This document shows, in pieces, positions 39,760 to 49,325 of a stretch of 64,000 nt of DNA (position 1 is its first letter; each line of letters begins with the position of its first letter). The position numbers and the translations under genes were made by a program. Where the stretch lies: contig NZ_CP104302.1 in assembly GCF_025215495.1 (NCBI RefSeq), positions 2,418,001-2,482,000 of the forward strand. The letters run 5' to 3'. The stretch comes from Mycolicibacterium brumae. Lineage in GTDB: Bacteria; Actinomycetota; Actinomycetes; Mycobacteriales; Mycobacteriaceae. Below the pieces are notes generated by a model, which was not told the DNA's origin, made no database searches, and was given only the letters and a program-made list of their open reading frames with translations.

Positions 39760-40635
39760 GTGCCCACCAACGCCGCCGCCCAGACGGCCTTCGGGCCGAT
39801 GACGCTGGCCGCCGTGGAGCACCAGCTGCCGCCGCAGCACCGCCTCGTCGATGACGACCTGGCCGCGTCCTTCCTGCCCACCGGCCTGCGCGCCCTGGTC
39901 GCCGCCACCCGGATCGGCTGGATCCGCGACGGATTCCTACGGTCCACCGAACGCTCCGCGCCGGGTGTCTGGGCCAGCATCGCCTGCCGGAAACGGCTGA
40001 TCGACGACCGGGTTTCGGACCCCACCAACGACTTCGACGCGCTGGTGGTGCTGGGCGCCGGCTTCGACACCCGCGCCTACCGGGTCGCCCGGCATTCCGC
40101 GCTGCCGGTGTTCGAACTCGACCAGCAGGTCAATATCGACCGCAAGGCCGACGTGGTGCGCCGGGTGCTCGGCGGCCAACCCGAATCGGTGCGGCTGCTG
40201 GCCGTGGACCTGGAGCAGGACGACGTCTGGGCGGCGCTGACCGCGGGCGGATTCGATCCGCGGGCCCGCACGCTGTTCATCGCCGAAGGGCTGACCCAGT
40301 ACCTGTCCCCCGCCGCGGTGACCACGATGCTCACCCGGCTGGCGCAGGCCGCGCCGGGCAGCCAACTGATCTTCAGCTACGTGCGCGCCGATTTCATCGA
40401 CGGGACCAACCGCTACGGCGCGGACGGCGTGTACCGGCGATTTCGGGAGAAGGCGCAGGTTTGGCAGACCGGATTCGCGCCCGAGCGGCTCGGGGAGATC
40501 CTCGAGGACCTCGGCTGGCGACTCTCCGAGCAGGCCGGGCCGTCGTACTACCGGGACACCTACATCCGCCCGACCGGCCGGGAACTGACCGCCAGCCCCA
40601 TCGAGTGGACCGCCGTCGCGCAGTTAAATCTCTAG
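39760..40635 (+). CDS. SAM-dependent methyltransferase, leucine-carboxyl-methyltransferase-like (Rv2751-type)
   Basis: 291 residues of the large mycobacterial PPM1/LCMT-like family. Motif I is LVVLGAGFDTRAYR, with FELDQQVNIDRKADVVRR binding the SAM ribose, then VDLEQDDVW and IAEGLTQYL. Substrate unknown; polyketide or lipid O-methylation has been suggested for relatives. GTG start behind GGAAAGG; a TAGGGT lies 33 nt upstream. Its last 12 nt overlap the 3' end of rnj (convergent). Confidence 0.85.
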   Translation: MPTNAAAQTAFGPMTLAAVEHQLPPQHRLVDDDLAASFLPTGLRALVAATRIGWIRDGFLRSTERSAPGVWASIACRKRLIDDRVSDPTNDFDALVVLGAGFDTRAYRVARHSALPVFELDQQVNIDRKADVVRRVLGGQPESVRLLAVDLEQDDVWAALTAGGFDPRARTLFIAEGLTQYLSPAAVTTMLTRLAQAAPGSQLIFSYVRADFIDGTNRYGADGVYRRFREKAQVWQTGFAPERLGEILEDLGWRLSEQAGPSYYRDTYIRPTGRELTASPIEWTAVAQLNL

Positions 40636-42300
40636 CACCGTCGGCACGATCATCGGCTGGCGGCGGTAGGTCTCCCCCACCCATTTGCCGACCGCGCGCC
40701 GGATGCCCTGCGCGATGCGGGCGGTGTCGGTGACATTGTCGGCGGACAGTTTGGCCAGCTCGGCCTCCACCTTGCGCGCGGCGGGCTCCAGTGCCTTCGG
40801 GTCCTCGGAGAAGCCGCGGGAGTGCAGGTGCGGCGGCGCGGCGGGTTTGCCGGTGCCGCGGTGCACCGCGACGGTGACCGCGATGAATCCGGAGCTGAGG
40901 ATCAGCCGCTCACCCAGGGTGGCGTCGCCGACATCGCCGGTGATCAGGCCGTCGACGAACATCTTGCCGACCGGGACGGCGCCGGAGATGGACGCCACCC
41001 CGCCGACCAGGTCGACGCTCACCCCGTTCGGGGCGATGACGATGTTCTCCTCGGGCACCCCGGAGCTGACGGCCAGTTTGGCGTTCGCGCGCAGGTGCCG
41101 CCAGGTGCCGTGCACCGGCATCACATTGCGCGGCCGGACCCCGTTGTAGAGGAACAGCAGTTCCCCGGAGTAGGCGTGGCCGGAGACGTGCACCCGGGCC
41201 TGGGCGTTGGTGACCACCCGGGCGCCGATCTGGGCCAGCGCGTCGATGACGCCGTAGACGGCCTCCTCGTTGCCCGGGATCAGCGAACTGGACAGGATGA
41301 TCAAATCGCCGGCGGTCAGGGTGATGCTGCGGTGCTCACCGCGCGACATCCGGCTCAACGCGGCCATCGGCTCGCCCTGGGTGCCGGTGGTCACCAGCAC
41401 CACCTTCTCGGCGGGCAGCATCTCGGCCGCGCCGATGTCGAGCACGTCCTCATCGGAGATGTTCAGGAAGCCGAGCTCGCGGGCGATGGCCATATTGCGG
41501 ACCATCGAGCGCCCGACGAAGGACACCTTGCGGCCCAGCGCCACGGAAGCGTCGATTATCTGCTGCACCCGGTCCACATTGGAGGCGAAACACGCCACGA
41601 TGACCCGGCCCTGCGCGCCGCGGATCAGCCGGTGCAGTGTCGGGCCGATCTCGCTTTCGGAGGGGCCGACGCCCGGGATCTCGGCGTTGGTGGAGTCGCA
41701 CAGGAACAGGTCCACCCCGGCGTCGCCGAGCCGGGACATGCCGGGCAGGTCGGTGGGACGGCGGTCCAGCGGCAACTGGTCGAGCTTGATGTCGCCGGTG
41801 TGCAGCACCGTGCCCGCGCCGGTGTGCACGGCGATGGCCAGCGCGTCCGGGATGGAGTGGTTGACCGCGAAGTATTCGCATTCGAACACCCCGTGGGTGC
41901 TGCGTTGCCCCTCGGCGACCTGGACGAACACCGGCTTGATCCGGTGTTCGCGGCATTTGGCGGAGACCAGCGCGAGGGTGAACTTGGAGCCCACCACCGG
42001 GATGTCGGGCCGCAGTTTCAGCAGGAACGGGATGGCGCCGATGTGGTCCTCGTGCGCGTGGGTCAGCACCAGCGCCTCGACGTCGTCGAGCCGGTCTTCG
42101 ATGTGCCGCAGGTCCGGCAGGATCAGGTCCACGCCCGGCTCGTCGTGGGTGGGGAACAGCACCCCGCAGTCGATGATGAGCAATCGGCCCAGGTGCTCGA
42201 AAACGGTCATATTCCGGCCGATTTCGCTGATCCCACCCAGCGCGGTGACGCGCAGGCCACCGTCGGCGAGCGGCCCGGGCGGCGTCAGATCGTTGTGCAT
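40624..42300 (-). CDS. rnj: Ribonuclease J
   Basis: Metallo-beta-lactamase-fold 5'-3' exo/endoribonuclease of RNA maturation and decay. 558 residues, identical in length to what I recall for M. tuberculosis RNase J. Zinc motif HAHEDHIG, further ligands in LHTGDIKLD, beta-CASP domain with DSTNAEIPG and later motifs. It starts 5 nt after the dapA stop, and the dapA-rnj pair is conserved in actinobacteria. Confidence 0.96.
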   Translation of the reverse strand: MHNDLTPPGPLADGGLRVTALGGISEIGRNMTVFEHLGRLLIIDCGVLFPTHDEPGVDLILPDLRHIEDRLDDVEALVLTHAHEDHIGAIPFLLKLRPDIPVVGSKFTLALVSAKCREHRIKPVFVQVAEGQRSTHGVFECEYFAVNHSIPDALAIAVHTGAGTVLHTGDIKLDQLPLDRRPTDLPGMSRLGDAGVDLFLCDSTNAEIPGVGPSESEIGPTLHRLIRGAQGRVIVACFASNVDRVQQIIDASVALGRKVSFVGRSMVRNMAIARELGFLNISDEDVLDIGAAEMLPAEKVVLVTTGTQGEPMAALSRMSRGEHRSITLTAGDLIILSSSLIPGNEEAVYGVIDALAQIGARVVTNAQARVHVSGHAYSGELLFLYNGVRPRNVMPVHGTWRHLRANAKLAVSSGVPEENIVIAPNGVSVDLVGGVASISGAVPVGKMFVDGLITGDVGDATLGERLILSSGFIAVTVAVHRGTGKPAAPPHLHSRGFSEDPKALEPAARKVEAELAKLSADNVTDTARIAQGIRRAVGKWVGETYRRQPMIVPTVLEI

Positions 42301-42305
42301 GTGCC

Positions 42306-43214
<909 letters not shown>

Positions 43215-43217
43215 CTA

Positions 43218-43223
43218 AGGGTA
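43218..43223 (-). promoter_or_regulatory. Candidate -10 box (TACCCT) of dapA
   Basis: TACCCT on the minus strand plus 6 nt leads to the GTG of dapA, suggesting an internal leaderless promoter in the thyX-dapA gap. Confidence 0.4.
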
Positions 43224-43234
43224 CCCAAGAGAGT

Positions 43235-43987
43235 TCACGCCTCTGTCGCCAGCGGACTGGTCGCGACCTCGGTTCCGTCGGCCAGCGCGGTGATCTCGAA
43301 GTCACCGAACACCGCCGGGGCGAGTGCGGCGAGTTCTCGCAGGCAGGCGATGGCCAGCCGGCGCATCTCCAGGTCGGCGTGCTCGCTGGCGCGCATGGCG
43401 ATGAAATGCCGCCAGGCGCGGTAGTTGCCGGTGGCCACGACCCGGGTTTCGGTGCCGTAGGGCAGCACAGCTCGGGCGGCCTGACGGGCCTGTTTGCGGC
43501 GCAGCTTCGCCTGCGGGTCGCCGGCCAGTTTCTCCTCCAACCGGGCCAGCAGCGCGTCGTAGACCGCCCGGCTGTCGTCGGCGGCGGCCAGGAACAGCCC
43601 CTCCAGCTCGGGGTCGGCGGCGATCGCCGCGGGCACCACAACGCGCGAATCCCCGTCGGGCTGGTAGCGCTGGGACAACTCGGAGAAGGACAGGTGACGG
43701 TGCCGGACCAGTTCGTGGCCACACGACCGGGACAGTCCGGTGATGTAGAGGGTGGCGCTGGCGTGTTCCAGGGCGGCCAGGTGCCCGACGTCGATCAGGT
43801 GGCGCAGGTAGTCGGCGTTTCCGGCGGTGCGTGGATTGGCCTTGTCCCAGGCTTCGTAGCAGGCCCGGCCGGCGAACTCGATCAGCGCCTGACCGCCATC
43901 GGCGTCGGTGCTCCACGGCGCCTGCGACGGCGCGGTGAACTCGGTTTTGGCGATCAGCTGCACGCGCAGCGGCGCGGGTTCGGCCAC
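43235..43987 (-). CDS. thyX: Flavin-dependent thymidylate synthase ThyX
   Basis: Makes dTMP from dUMP using FAD and methylene-THF, yielding THF, so it does not need DfrA. 250 residues with the ThyX signature [14 protein letters not shown] (RHR-x7-SxR type) and [14 protein letters not shown] start 13 nt after the AlkZ-like gene. The classical ThyA is encoded upstream in the same direction. Confidence 0.96.
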   Translation of the reverse strand: MAEPAPLRVQLIAKTEFTAPSQAPWSTDADGGQALIEFAGRACYEAWDKANPRTAGNADYLRHLIDVGHLAALEHASATLYITGLSRSCGHELVRHRHLSFSELSQRYQPDGDSRVVVPAAIAADPELEGLFLAAADDSRAVYDALLARLEEKLAGDPQAKLRRKQARQAARAVLPYGTETRVVATGNYRAWRHFIAMRASEHADLEMRRLAIACLRELAALAPAVFGDFEITALADGTEVATSPLATEA

Positions 43988-44000
43988 GCGGGCAGCTTAC

Positions 44001-45206
44001 TCAGAGCGCGCTGCGCAGCGCCGGGGCCAGGTCTCCGCGGTCGCCGACGCGGATCCCGTCCAGCCCCAGCCAGCCGGCCATCGTCTGCAACTCCCCGGCC
44101 AGCGCCGTCGCGACGCGCGCGCGGTCGCGGCCGTCCTCGGTGAAGGCGCCGGGGACGCTCAAGACCCCGGCCGCGCGGTCGGCCTTCAGGTCGACGCGGG
44201 CGACCAGCTCGCCGTCGAGCAGCAGCGGCCACACGTAGTAGCCGTGCACTCGTTTGTGCGCCGGGGTGTAGATCTCGATGCGGTAGTGGAAACCGAACAG
44301 CCGCTGCAGCCGCGGCCTGAAGAAGATCAGCGGGTCGAACGGGCACAGCAGCGCGGTTCCCCGGTCGGTGCGCGGAACCGGCTGCCCGACGCGCAGGTAC
44401 GCCGGGGCGCCGTCGATGCGGACGGGTTCGAGTTCGCCGTCGCGCACCAGGTCGGTGAGCGCGGGCGCGACTTGCGCGGCCGAGAGCCGGAAGTAATCGC
44501 GGATGTCGGCGGCGGTGCCCACCCCGAGCGCGGTGGCCGCGCGCCGGGTCAGCTCGCGGACGGCTTCGTCGTCGTCGAGGTGGGTGTCGAGGACCTCGGC
44601 GGGCAGCACATTCTCGGCCAGGTCGTAGTGCCGGGCGAACCCGATCCGGGTGGCGGTGGCCAGCGCCCCTGCCGACCACAGCGCCTCGGCCACCCACTTG
44701 GTGTCGCTGCGGTCCCACCACGGACCCTTCGCGCCGCGCTGATCGGCCTGAAGGTGCGCTTCGATCTGGCCGGCGGTGGCCGGCCCGATCTCGGCGACGG
44801 CGCTCAGGATGTCCTCGGCGAGTTGCCGATTGCGGGCGACGATCTCCTTGCCCCAGCGTCCGTCGGCGTAGTCGCGCATCCGCCAGCGCAGCAGCGGCCA
44901 ATCGGTGACCGACATCAGCGCCGCCTCGTGGGCCCAGTACTCGACCAGCAGTCGCGGCGAGCGCGCGGTGTCGGTCCAGGCGGCGGTGTCCAGCAGTCCG
45001 CGGTCATACGGGCCGAGCCGACTGAACACCGGCGCGTAATGCGCGCGGACCGCGACCGACACCGAATCCAGCTGCAGCACCTGGATTCTGGAGATCAGCC
45101 GACGCAGGTGTGCGCGGGTGACCGGGCCCCGCGGACCAGGCTGGTGGAAGCCCTGCGCGGACAACGCGACCCGTCGGGCCGCGGGCAGAGAGAGATTGGC
45201 CGTCAC
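44001..45206 (-). CDS. AlkZ/YcaQ-family DNA glycosylase (HTH_42 winged helix)
   Basis: 401 residues built of tandem winged-helix domains. The QLD in [22 protein letters not shown] fits the catalytic QxD motif of AlkZ/YcaQ glycosylases, which excise alkylated bases and unhook interstrand crosslinks; the C-terminal patterns [10 protein letters not shown] and [12 protein letters not shown] are family-typical. The GTG overlaps the dfrA stop by 4 nt. A DNA repair enzyme embedded in a thymidylate/folate operon is noteworthy. I do not recall this gene in the M. tuberculosis block. Confidence 0.82.
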   Translation of the reverse strand: MTANLSLPAARRVALSAQGFHQPGPRGPVTRAHLRRLISRIQVLQLDSVSVAVRAHYAPVFSRLGPYDRGLLDTAAWTDTARSPRLLVEYWAHEAALMSVTDWPLLRWRMRDYADGRWGKEIVARNRQLAEDILSAVAEIGPATAGQIEAHLQADQRGAKGPWWDRSDTKWVAEALWSAGALATATRIGFARHYDLAENVLPAEVLDTHLDDDEAVRELTRRAATALGVGTAADIRDYFRLSAAQVAPALTDLVRDGELEPVRIDGAPAYLRVGQPVPRTDRGTALLCPFDPLIFFRPRLQRLFGFHYRIEIYTPAHKRVHGYYVWPLLLDGELVARVDLKADRAAGVLSVPGAFTEDGRDRARVATALAGELQTMAGWLGLDGIRVGDRGDLAPALRSAL

Positions 45207-45679
45207 CGCCGGTAGCTCAGGAACCGGTGCCGCAGGCCTGCGGCGCTGCAGCGCCAGTCCCCCGCGACGCAAGTCCAGGATTCGTCGAGGCGCGGGGCCA
45301 GCGCGTCGCCGGCGCGGGCCGGCAGGTCGAGGTCGACCTCGGTGACCTCGCACCGGGTCGCCAGTGGCAGCGCGAGCCGGTAGATCTCGGCGCCGCCCAT
45401 CACCCAGGCGTCGTCGTCGAGCGCATCAGCGAGGGAGGTCAGCACCTCCGCGCCGTCGGCGCGATAGTCGGGCGCCCGGGTGAGCACCACATTGCGCCGG
45501 CCGGGCAGCGGGCGCACCGAGGCGGGCAGCGACTCCCAGGTCCGCCGGCCCATCACCACGGTGTGCCCGACGGTGAGCTCCTTGAAGTGGGCCAGGTCCT
45601 CCGGCAGCCGCCATGGGATGTCGCCGTCGCGGCCGATCACCCCGGACGGGACGGCCTGGGCCCAGATCAGGCTGAGCAC
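45203..45679 (-). CDS. dfrA: Dihydrofolate reductase
   Basis: Regenerates tetrahydrofolate after ThyA; target of trimethoprim-type drugs. 158 residues: [28 protein letters not shown] at the N-terminus holds the catalytic Asp after PWRLPE, with [10 protein letters not shown], and NADPH-loop [15 protein letters not shown] start 1 nt after the thyA stop. The longer frame upstream is a shadow of thyA. Confidence 0.96.
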   Translation of the reverse strand: MLSLIWAQAVPSGVIGRDGDIPWRLPEDLAHFKELTVGHTVVMGRRTWESLPASVRPLPGRRNVVLTRAPDYRADGAEVLTSLADALDDDAWVMGGAEIYRLALPLATRCEVTEVDLDLPARAGDALAPRLDESWTCVAGDWRCSAAGLRHRFLSYRR

Positions 45680-45680
45680 G

Positions 45681-46493
45681 CTAGACCGCCACCGGGGCCT
45701 TGATCGCCGGGTGTGGCTGGTAGTCGCGGATCTCGACGTCGTCGTAGACGTAGTCGAAGATCGAGTCGCGTGGGGCGAGCACCAGCTGCGGGTAGGGCCG
45801 CGGCGCCCGGGACAGCTGCTCGGTGACCTGCTCGACGTGGTTGTCGTAGATATGGCAGTCCCCACCGGTCCAGATGAACTCCCCCACTTCCAGGCCCGCC
45901 TGCGCGGCCATCATGTGGGTGAGCAGCGCGTAGCTGGCGATATTGAACGGCACGCCCAGGAACAGGTCCGCGCTGCGCTGGTAGAGCTGGCAGCTGAGTT
46001 TGCCGTCGGCGACGTAGAACTGGAAGAAGGCGTGGCACGGCGGCAGCGCCATCTGCGGAATCTCCCCGACGTTCCACGCCGAGACGATGTTGCGGCGCGA
46101 ATCCGGGTCGGCGCGCAGCAGGTCCAGCGCGGCGCTGATCTGGTCGATGTGCTGCCCCGACGGGGTCGGCCAGGACCGCCACTGCACCCCGTAGACCGGG
46201 CCCAGGTCGCCGTTCGGCGCGGCCCATTCGTCCCAGATCGTGACGCCGTGCTCCTGCAGCCACCGCACGTTGGAGTCCCCGCGCAGGAACCACAGCAGCT
46301 CGTAGACGACCGATTTGGTGTGCACTTTCTTGGTGGTGATCAGCGGAAATCCGGCCTGCAGGTCGTAGCGCAGCTGGTGCCCGAAGATGCTGCGAGTGCC
46401 GGTTCCGGTGCGGTCTGCCTTGGGGGTTCCCTCGGCGAGCACCAGGCGCAGCAGGTCCTCGTACGGCGTGGCGATGGGCGCGGGCGCTGACAC
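45681..46493 (-). CDS. thyA: Thymidylate synthase ThyA
   Basis: Classical dTMP synthase oxidising methylene-THF to DHF. 270 residues; catalytic cysteine in [12 protein letters not shown], dUMP-binding [17 protein letters not shown] at the N-terminus and [14 protein letters not shown] at the end. GTG start with TAAGCT ending 6 nt upstream. First gene of the thyA-dfrA-alkZ-like-thyX series. Confidence 0.97.
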   Translation of the reverse strand: MSAPAPIATPYEDLLRLVLAEGTPKADRTGTGTRSIFGHQLRYDLQAGFPLITTKKVHTKSVVYELLWFLRGDSNVRWLQEHGVTIWDEWAAPNGDLGPVYGVQWRSWPTPSGQHIDQISAALDLLRADPDSRRNIVSAWNVGEIPQMALPPCHAFFQFYVADGKLSCQLYQRSADLFLGVPFNIASYALLTHMMAAQAGLEVGEFIWTGGDCHIYDNHVEQVTEQLSRAPRPYPQLVLAPRDSIFDYVYDDVEIRDYQPHPAIKAPVAV

Positions 46494-46499
46494 GGGCTC

Positions 46500-46505
46500 A
46501 GCTTA
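46500..46505 (-). promoter_or_regulatory. Candidate -10 box (TAAGCT) of thyA
   Basis: TAAGCT on the minus strand plus 6 nt reaches the thyA GTG, the leaderless pattern. Confidence 0.4.
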
Positions 46506-46580
46506 CGTCGGGCCACCGACAGCAGGGCGTTGACGGACCCGGGTGCGAACCGGCGACCCCGGATAGGCCACCATTACAGC

Positions 46581-47495
46581 GTGTACGACCAGGCATTCAC
46601 CTCCGATTCCACCGATGTCGGCAGCCGGCTCGACCCGGTTCTGGCCCGCAGCTGGCTGCTGGTCAACGCCATCCACTTCGACCGGTTCGAGACCGCGCAC
46701 CGGTCCCGCGCCGACGTCGTCGTACTCGACATCGAGGACGCGGTGGCGCCCAAAGACAAGGCGGCCGCCCGCGAAAACGTGCTGAACTGGCTGGCCGACG
46801 GGCACGACGACTGGGTGCGAATCAACGGCTTCGGCACCCAGTGGTGGGCCGGCGACTGCCAGATGCTGGCTGGCACGTCGGTCGGTGGCGTGATGCTGGC
46901 AATGGTCGAGTCCGTCGACCACGTCACCGAGACCGCGCGGATGCTGCCCGGGGTGCCCATCGTGGCGCTGGTGGAGACCGCGCGGGGACTGGAGCGCATC
47001 ACCGAGATCGCGACCACCAAGGGGTGCTTCCGGCTGGCGTTCGGGATCGGCGACTTCCGCCGCGACACCGGTTTCGGCGACAATCCGGCCACCCTGGCCT
47101 ACGCCCGGTCCCGGTTCACCATCGCCGCCCGGGCCGCTCACCTGCCCAGCGCCATCGACGGGCCGACGGTCAGCTCCAATCCGCTGAAACTGTCCGAGGC
47201 GACCGCGGTGTCCGCCGAGTTCGGGATGACCGGCAAGATCTGCCTGAGCCCCGATCAGTGCCCGCCGGTGAACGCCGGGCTGTCCCCGTCGGTCGACGAG
47301 ATCGGCTGGGCCAAGGAGTTCTTCGCCGAGTTCGAGCGCGACGGTGGGCAGATCCGGGACGGCTCGGACCTGCCGCGCATCGCCCGGGCCACCAAGATCC
47401 TGGATTTGGCGCGGGCCTACGGGATCGACGACGACGCGTTCGGTTACGACGAGCGCGGGCACCGGCCGGCGCCGTCGGACACCTACCACTTCTAA
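46581..47495 (+). CDS. HpcH/HpaI-family lyase, CitE-like
   Basis: TIM-barrel enzyme of the citrate lyase beta-subunit-like group (C-C bond cleavage or formation on CoA thioesters or oxoacids). 304 residues: VVLDIEDAVAPKDKAAARENV, VRINGFGT, VETARGLERI with the metal-binding Glu, and SPDQCPPVN. There is no CitD/CitF neighbour, so it is not a citrate lyase complex; M. tuberculosis CitE-like enzymes act on methylmalyl/malyl-CoA-type substrates. GTG 46581 chosen; TTG 46530 would add 17 weak residues. Divergent from thyA. Confidence 0.82.
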   Translation: MYDQAFTSDSTDVGSRLDPVLARSWLLVNAIHFDRFETAHRSRADVVVLDIEDAVAPKDKAAARENVLNWLADGHDDWVRINGFGTQWWAGDCQMLAGTSVGGVMLAMVESVDHVTETARMLPGVPIVALVETARGLERITEIATTKGCFRLAFGIGDFRRDTGFGDNPATLAYARSRFTIAARAAHLPSAIDGPTVSSNPLKLSEATAVSAEFGMTGKICLSPDQCPPVNAGLSPSVDEIGWAKEFFAEFERDGGQIRDGSDLPRIARATKILDLARAYGIDDDAFGYDERGHRPAPSDTYHF

Positions 47496-47499
47496 GCGA

Positions 47500-48735
47500 C
47501 TAGACCTGCCGGTCCCGGCCGGCCAACGTCCCCGCGCCGACCTGGACCAGATACACCGCGAGCACCATCAGCCACGGCACGGTCCAGCTGCCGGTGACCT
47601 CGTGCAGCACACCGAACATCAACGGTCCCAGACCGGCGAACAGGTAGCCGATGCCCTGGGCCATGCCGGACAGCGACGCGGTGGTTTCGGCGTCGCGGGC
47701 CCGCAGCGCGATGACCGCCAGTGCCATCGAGAAGGCGCTCAGCCCGAACCCGACCAGCAGGCTCCACAGCACCGGCGCGGCCGCGGGCGCGACCAGCAGC
47801 CCGACGATGCCGGCGATGCCGGTCACGCCCATCGCGATGATCCACCCGCTCTGACTGCGCCGTTGAGCGGCCAGCGGGATGATGAACAGGCTGACCGGGA
47901 CAGCGAGCACCGAGATCAGTCCGAGCAGCAGCCCGGCGGACCGCTGGCTGATCCCGTTGTCGATGAACACCTCCGGCAGCCACCCGAAGATCACGTAGGC
48001 CAGGAACGACTGGCAGCCGAAGAAGACCGTCACCGTCCAGGCCAGCGGGTTGCGCAACAGCCCCCGCACCCCGGATCCGCGGGCGGTCTCGGCGGGCCGG
48101 ATGTCTTCGATGCGGTTGGCGCCGAGCACCCAGAACAGCCAGGCCAGCGCGGCGAGCACCGCCCAGGACGCCAGCGCCGGCCGCCAGCCGCCGAGCGCGT
48201 CCGCCAGGAACGGCGTCCCGGCCGACCCGAGCGCGCCGCCGCCCTGCAGCGCCGCCGAATAGACCCCCGTCATCACCCCGATCCGGGTCGGGAACGAGCC
48301 CTTGATGACGACCGGGATCAGCACGTTGGCCAGCGCGATGCCGGCGCAGGCCGCCAGGGTGCCGGCCAGCACCACCCCCGGGCCGCCGAGCACCCGGACC
48401 GCCGCGCCGACGGTGAGCACCGCCAGGGCGACGGCGATGGTGCGACCCAGGCCCAGCCGTCGGGCCAGCCACGGCGCCGCCAGCCCGGCGCCGGAGAAGC
48501 ACAGCACCGGCAGCATGGTGAGCACGCCGGCCCAGACCGCCGAGGTCCCTAGGTCGGCGCGGATGTCGCCGAGCACCGGCCCGACACTGTTGACCACCGG
48601 GCGCATGTTCAGCGCGGCCAGCACGACGGCGGTGACCAGCAACCCGCCGCCGGCGGCCATCGCCGCGGGCGGCAGTTCTATCGCGCCGTCGAGCTCACAT
48701 TCGCGGTCGCGCTCGCGTTGGTGTCGGGGGTCCAC
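47500..48735 (-). CDS. MFS transporter, CynX/NimT type
   Basis: 411 residues with about 12 helices. The pattern VLAALNMRPVVNSVGPVLGDIRADLG at helix 1 is characteristic of CynX/NimT (cyanate or 2-nitroimidazole) transporters. The N-terminal 25 residues are charged and cytoplasmic. No cyanase gene adjoins, so the substrate is open. GTG start; convergent with the CitE-like gene, 4 nt apart. Confidence 0.8.
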   Translation of the reverse strand: MDPRHQRERDRECELDGAIELPPAAMAAGGGLLVTAVVLAALNMRPVVNSVGPVLGDIRADLGTSAVWAGVLTMLPVLCFSGAGLAAPWLARRLGLGRTIAVALAVLTVGAAVRVLGGPGVVLAGTLAACAGIALANVLIPVVIKGSFPTRIGVMTGVYSAALQGGGALGSAGTPFLADALGGWRPALASWAVLAALAWLFWVLGANRIEDIRPAETARGSGVRGLLRNPLAWTVTVFFGCQSFLAYVIFGWLPEVFIDNGISQRSAGLLLGLISVLAVPVSLFIIPLAAQRRSQSGWIIAMGVTGIAGIVGLLVAPAAAPVLWSLLVGFGLSAFSMALAVIALRARDAETTASLSGMAQGIGYLFAGLGPLMFGVLHEVTGSWTVPWLMVLAVYLVQVGAGTLAGRDRQV

Positions 48736-48779
48736 CCGGCCATGGTGTCACCCGTGTCTGGGGCGCAGGCAATCGGATT

Positions 48780-49238
48780 TCAGTCGTCACGACTGTGGTC
48801 GTGACGATCGAGCCAGGACCGGCGCAAGGCCCGGGCGGCGGAGAACCCGGACAGCGCCGCCAGCAGAATCAGCGCCACGAACAGCGGTAGCCAGCGGACA
48901 CGGTCGTGGTCGACGTGCCACCAGACCACGGCGAACGCGAGGGTGCACAGGAACATCAGCACGTCGCGCAGGTTGCCTTGATACGACAGCGCGAAATCCC
49001 GCAGATCGCGGGCCCGGTCCACCCCGGCGACCAGATCGTCGATCCGCATGTCGATGCTGTTCTGCAGGGCGGCGCGACGCTCGGTCTGCTCGGGTGGCAG
49101 CCGCTCCAGCAGGTCCATGTCGGCCTTGATGGCCGCCCGCACGTCGGGGCCGCCCTTGACGTTCCCGGCGAACAGGGCCAGCAGAATGCCGCCGAGGATC
49201 GGCGCGGTTCCCATCGCCAGGTCGGCAAAAGCGGCCAT
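48780..49238 (-). CDS. Small membrane protein, unknown function
   Basis: 152 residues: an N-terminal hydrophobic segment (LAMGTAPILGGILLALFAG), a charged helical middle (LLERLPPEQTERRAALQNSIDMRIDDLVAGVDRARDLRD, in parts) and two C-terminal helices (about 90-108 and 114-135) ending in a His/Arg/Asp tail. AGGAG precedes the ATG. Divergent from the SulP-carbonic anhydrase gene. No family recognised. Confidence 0.7.
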   Translation of the reverse strand: MAAFADLAMGTAPILGGILLALFAGNVKGGPDVRAAIKADMDLLERLPPEQTERRAALQNSIDMRIDDLVAGVDRARDLRDFALSYQGNLRDVLMFLCTLAFAVVWWHVDHDRVRWLPLFVALILLAALSGFSAARALRRSWLDRHDHSRDD

Positions 49239-49312
49239 GTCGCTCTCCTGGTGTCGGTGGGTCGTCGCTGCGCACACTACCCGGACCGGGCCGGGGACAC
49301 GCGTTCCGCTGA

Positions 49313-49318
49313 TAGCCT
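49313..49318 (+). promoter_or_regulatory. Candidate -10 box (TAGCCT) of the SulP-carbonic anhydrase gene
   Basis: TAGCCT ends 7 nt before GTG 49326 and so favours that start over the ATG at 49398. Confidence 0.4.
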
Positions 49319-49325
49319 GTCGGCC

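Noticed and set aside
48906..49325. 140-residue N-terminal extension of the SulP-carbonic anhydrase protein
   Set aside because: Lies opposite the small membrane protein gene (48780-49238), has no SulP character, and the -10 box at 49313 points to GTG 49326.
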